From Acetofilamentum sp. (lineage in GTDB: Bacteria; Bacteroidota; Bacteroidia; Bacteroidales; JAFGUD01): a DNA stretch of 7,049 nucleotides. The stretch spans positions 1-7,049 of the forward strand of contig DYKL01000188.1 of the NCBI GenBank assembly GCA_020722645.1, read 5' to 3'. The notes under the pieces were generated by a model, which saw only the letters and a list, made by a program, of their open reading frames with translations, was not told where the DNA came from and did no database searches. The translations under genes and the position numbers were made by a program. Below, in pieces: positions 6,078 through 7,049 of this stretch. Every line of letters starts with the position of its first letter. Positions within the stretch are counted from its first letter, which is position 1.

Positions 6078-6509
6078 ATGGATAAGTTAATAGAAAGCAA
6101 TAAGTTAGAGAGTCCCGAAGTTTTATATAATGAAAAAAACAATACAATTTTCATTGTCGGGAATTCATTTATGGAGTTACCTCAGCCTTTTTATCAAGAT
6201 TTAAGTTTAAAAATTGTTGAGTTTTTAAATGAATTTTTTCAAAAATCTACTCAAAGCATAAATTTGGCTATTTATTTGGAATACTTTAATACAGCCTCGT
6301 CTTTAAGTATATTAGAGTTTTTGCTGAAATTAGAAAAAAAATACCTTAAAACTAAACGACTAAATATATTTTGGTTTGAAGAAGGAGACGAAAATGGTGA
6401 AGATATTAAACCGGAAATAGCTTCAATAATAAAATTACCATTTAATTTTGTTCCTATTCACCCCGATGTTGATGATTTCAAAAGGTATGTTTTCACATAT
6501 ATTTATTAA
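6078..6509 (+). CDS. SiaC/DUF1987-family regulatory phosphoprotein
   Basis: The 143-residue cytosolic protein has no signal peptide or membrane segment. It matches the DUF1987 (SiaC) pattern: an N-terminal SPEVLYNEKNNTIFIVG strand pair (12-28), QPFYQDLSLKIVEFLNEFF (36-54), and the hallmark LEYFNTASS (67-75). These are followed by a helix, a strand (RLNIFWFEEGDENGED, 94-109) and LPFNF (120-124). In Pseudomonas aeruginosa, SiaC is switched by phosphorylation of the threonine in the equivalent motif (kinase SiaB, phosphatase SiaA). It then controls the diguanylate cyclase SiaD. Thr72 is the matching residue here. No SiaA-, SiaB- or SiaD-like gene lies beside it in the window, so partners must be elsewhere and the output here is unknown; Bacteroidota often lack a clear c-di-GMP role for this family. 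The tail (125-143) is somewhat longer than typical members of about 125 residues. The gene is monocistronic: a terminator follows at once. Confidence 0.82.
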   Translation: MDKLIESNKLESPEVLYNEKNNTIFIVGNSFMELPQPFYQDLSLKIVEFLNEFFQKSTQSINLAIYLEYFNTASSLSILEFLLKLEKKYLKTKRLNIFWFEEGDENGEDIKPEIASIIKLPFNFVPIHPDVDDFKRYVFTYIY

Positions 6510-6518
6510 AAAAAAAAA

Positions 6519-6547
6519 TCTAAGTTTAAAACACTTAGAGTTTTTTT
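6519..6547 (+). terminator. Intrinsic terminator after the SiaC-like gene
   Basis: TCTAAGT (6519-6525) pairs perfectly with ACTTAGA (6533-6539) over a 7-nt loop. One G is followed by seven T (6541-6547). A run of A (6508-6518) precedes the stem and can extend it against the T run. It starts 10 bases after the stop codon. The preceding A run would provide a T tract on the other strand, so it may work in both directions. Confidence 0.75.
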
Positions 6548-6645
6548 ATGGACTATTTTTATTTTTATACGAAACCGTTATCAAAACGTTCAAATTAATA
6601 TTTTTAGCTTTTTCGACTTTGTAATCATTATTGTCCGAAACCTTT

Positions 6646-6838
6646 TTAACCTGAATTATTCATATAATTCAGGAGTTATAAAGTTAAAAGTTTAAAGTTC
6701 ATAAAGTTACAGGATTTTGTGGTTTTTAATTTAGCCCAAATTTGGGCTAATAAATATTAGAAAAAAATCGACATAACCTTTTGACTTTCAACTTTATAAA
6801 CTTTCAACTCCACATTATTTATGAATAATGTGGGTTAA
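6646..6838. repeat. 193-bp symmetrical element: two inverted REP-like hairpin units around a central palindrome
   Basis: Two related units face each other. Read as AACT-hairpin-TTAA, the left unit is on the minus strand (6677 to 6646) and the right on the plus strand (6806 to 6838). Both share AACTCC, the loop region ATGAATAAT and a GG(G)TTAA foot. Their stems differ (CCTGAATTAT and CCACATTATT), yet each pairs perfectly over 10 bp (6650-6659 with 6664-6673; 6810-6819 with 6824-6833). Inside them lie four AAAGTT copies (from 6680, 6687, 6694 and 6703), mirrored by AACTTT/GACTTT at 6783, 6790 and 6799. The exact middle holds a 20-bp palindrome. The layout resembles paired REP (BIME) or MITE elements. 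No transposase is nearby. TTAA at both ends could be part of the repeat or a duplicated target. Confidence 0.55.
6731..6750. repeat. 20-bp perfect palindrome at the centre of the 193-bp element
   Basis: TTAGCCCAAA followed directly by its reverse complement TTTGGGCTAA. The midpoint (6740.5) falls within two bases of the midpoint of the surrounding element (6742), which supports treating them as one structure. As RNA it would form a short hairpin with a G+C-rich core; as DNA it could bind a dimeric protein. Confidence 0.7.
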
Positions 6839-7049
6839 TGATTTGATAAATATGGTTAAATCTTATTATAAAGGTACTAAAACTGACTGTTGAGTAAAAA
6901 CACCGCGCCAATTGTCCTGATGAAAGCAACTTGTTTGCATTAACAGTAATATTTGGATAAAATCACATTGTACAATTAATTGCACTTTGTTAATGTCAAT
7001 AGTTCGGTATATTTTGAAGTAATTCGTTAATATTCAGCAAATTGATTTT
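6839..7049. other. Right-end stretch without a confident gene
   Basis: With the terminator and the 193-bp element, this completes a 540-base stretch after 6509 that lacks a recognisable gene. On the minus strand a frame ending with a stop at 6866-6868 is open back to about 7040 (roughly 52-58 codons). It contains an internal ATG at 6938-6940 that gives a 24-residue peptide including DNWRGVF. The 6895-6945 part is visibly richer in G+C than its surroundings. I do not recognise a family, and it has no promoter or start signal I would trust, so it is left uncalled. It could be a gene remnant, a copy of a dispersed repeat, or the upstream region of a gene beyond the window. Confidence 0.3.

Noticed and set aside
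5843..6838. The two repeat elements around the SiaC-like gene as ends of one composite transposon.
   Set aside because: Their terminal sequences are unrelated (CCTTAAATCCG versus TTAACC), and there is no transposase between them.
6646..6838. CRISPR array, because of regularly placed repeats.
   Set aside because: The AAAGTT copies are 6 bp with 1-3 bp gaps and are mirrored in orientation; there are no spacers and no cas genes.

Overview
The window looks like chromosomal DNA from a low-GC member of the Bacteroidota, probably near the Bacteroidales. Four observations support this. The promoters fit the Bacteroidota pattern (TTTG about 17 bases before TAnnTTTG, best seen ahead of atpD). Starts lack clear Shine-Dalgarno sites and have A/T-rich leaders. 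AtpD carries a roughly 27-residue internal extension relative to the E. coli protein. The aspartate kinase has the C-terminal regulatory region I associate with this phylum. The assignment rests on protein style and signals, not on a search.

Layout. At 1-138 there is a strong hairpin behind lysC. At 139-1395 (minus) lies a monofunctional aspartate kinase. A 196-base divergent intergenic region follows, with a candidate promoter on each strand and a perfect 16-bp palindrome beside the fbp promoter. On the plus strand come fbp (class I fructose-1,6-bisphosphatase, 1592-2611), a textbook Bacteroidota promoter, atpD (2676-4178) and a short atpC (4230-4469). A secreted M64-family (IgA-peptidase-like) zinc metallopeptidase occupies 4552-5826. 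Next is a 128-bp non-coding inverted-repeat element (5843-5970), which looks like a MITE. A solitary SiaC/DUF1987-family regulatory phosphoprotein (6078-6509) follows and ends in an intrinsic terminator. The last 500 bases hold no convincing gene. They do hold a symmetrical 193-bp element (6646-6838) made of two related hairpins in inverted orientation around a central perfect palindrome.

How the genes relate. Most are housekeeping: aspartate-family amino-acid synthesis, gluconeogenesis, and the F1 beta and epsilon subunits of ATP synthase. atpDC stands apart from the other atp genes, so F1 assembly here needs expression from at least two loci. The M64 peptidase and the SiaC-like protein share no evident pathway with these or with each other.

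No previously undescribed multi-gene system is visible. The least explained parts are the two non-coding repeat elements that bracket the SiaC-like gene, and the palindrome at the fbp promoter.
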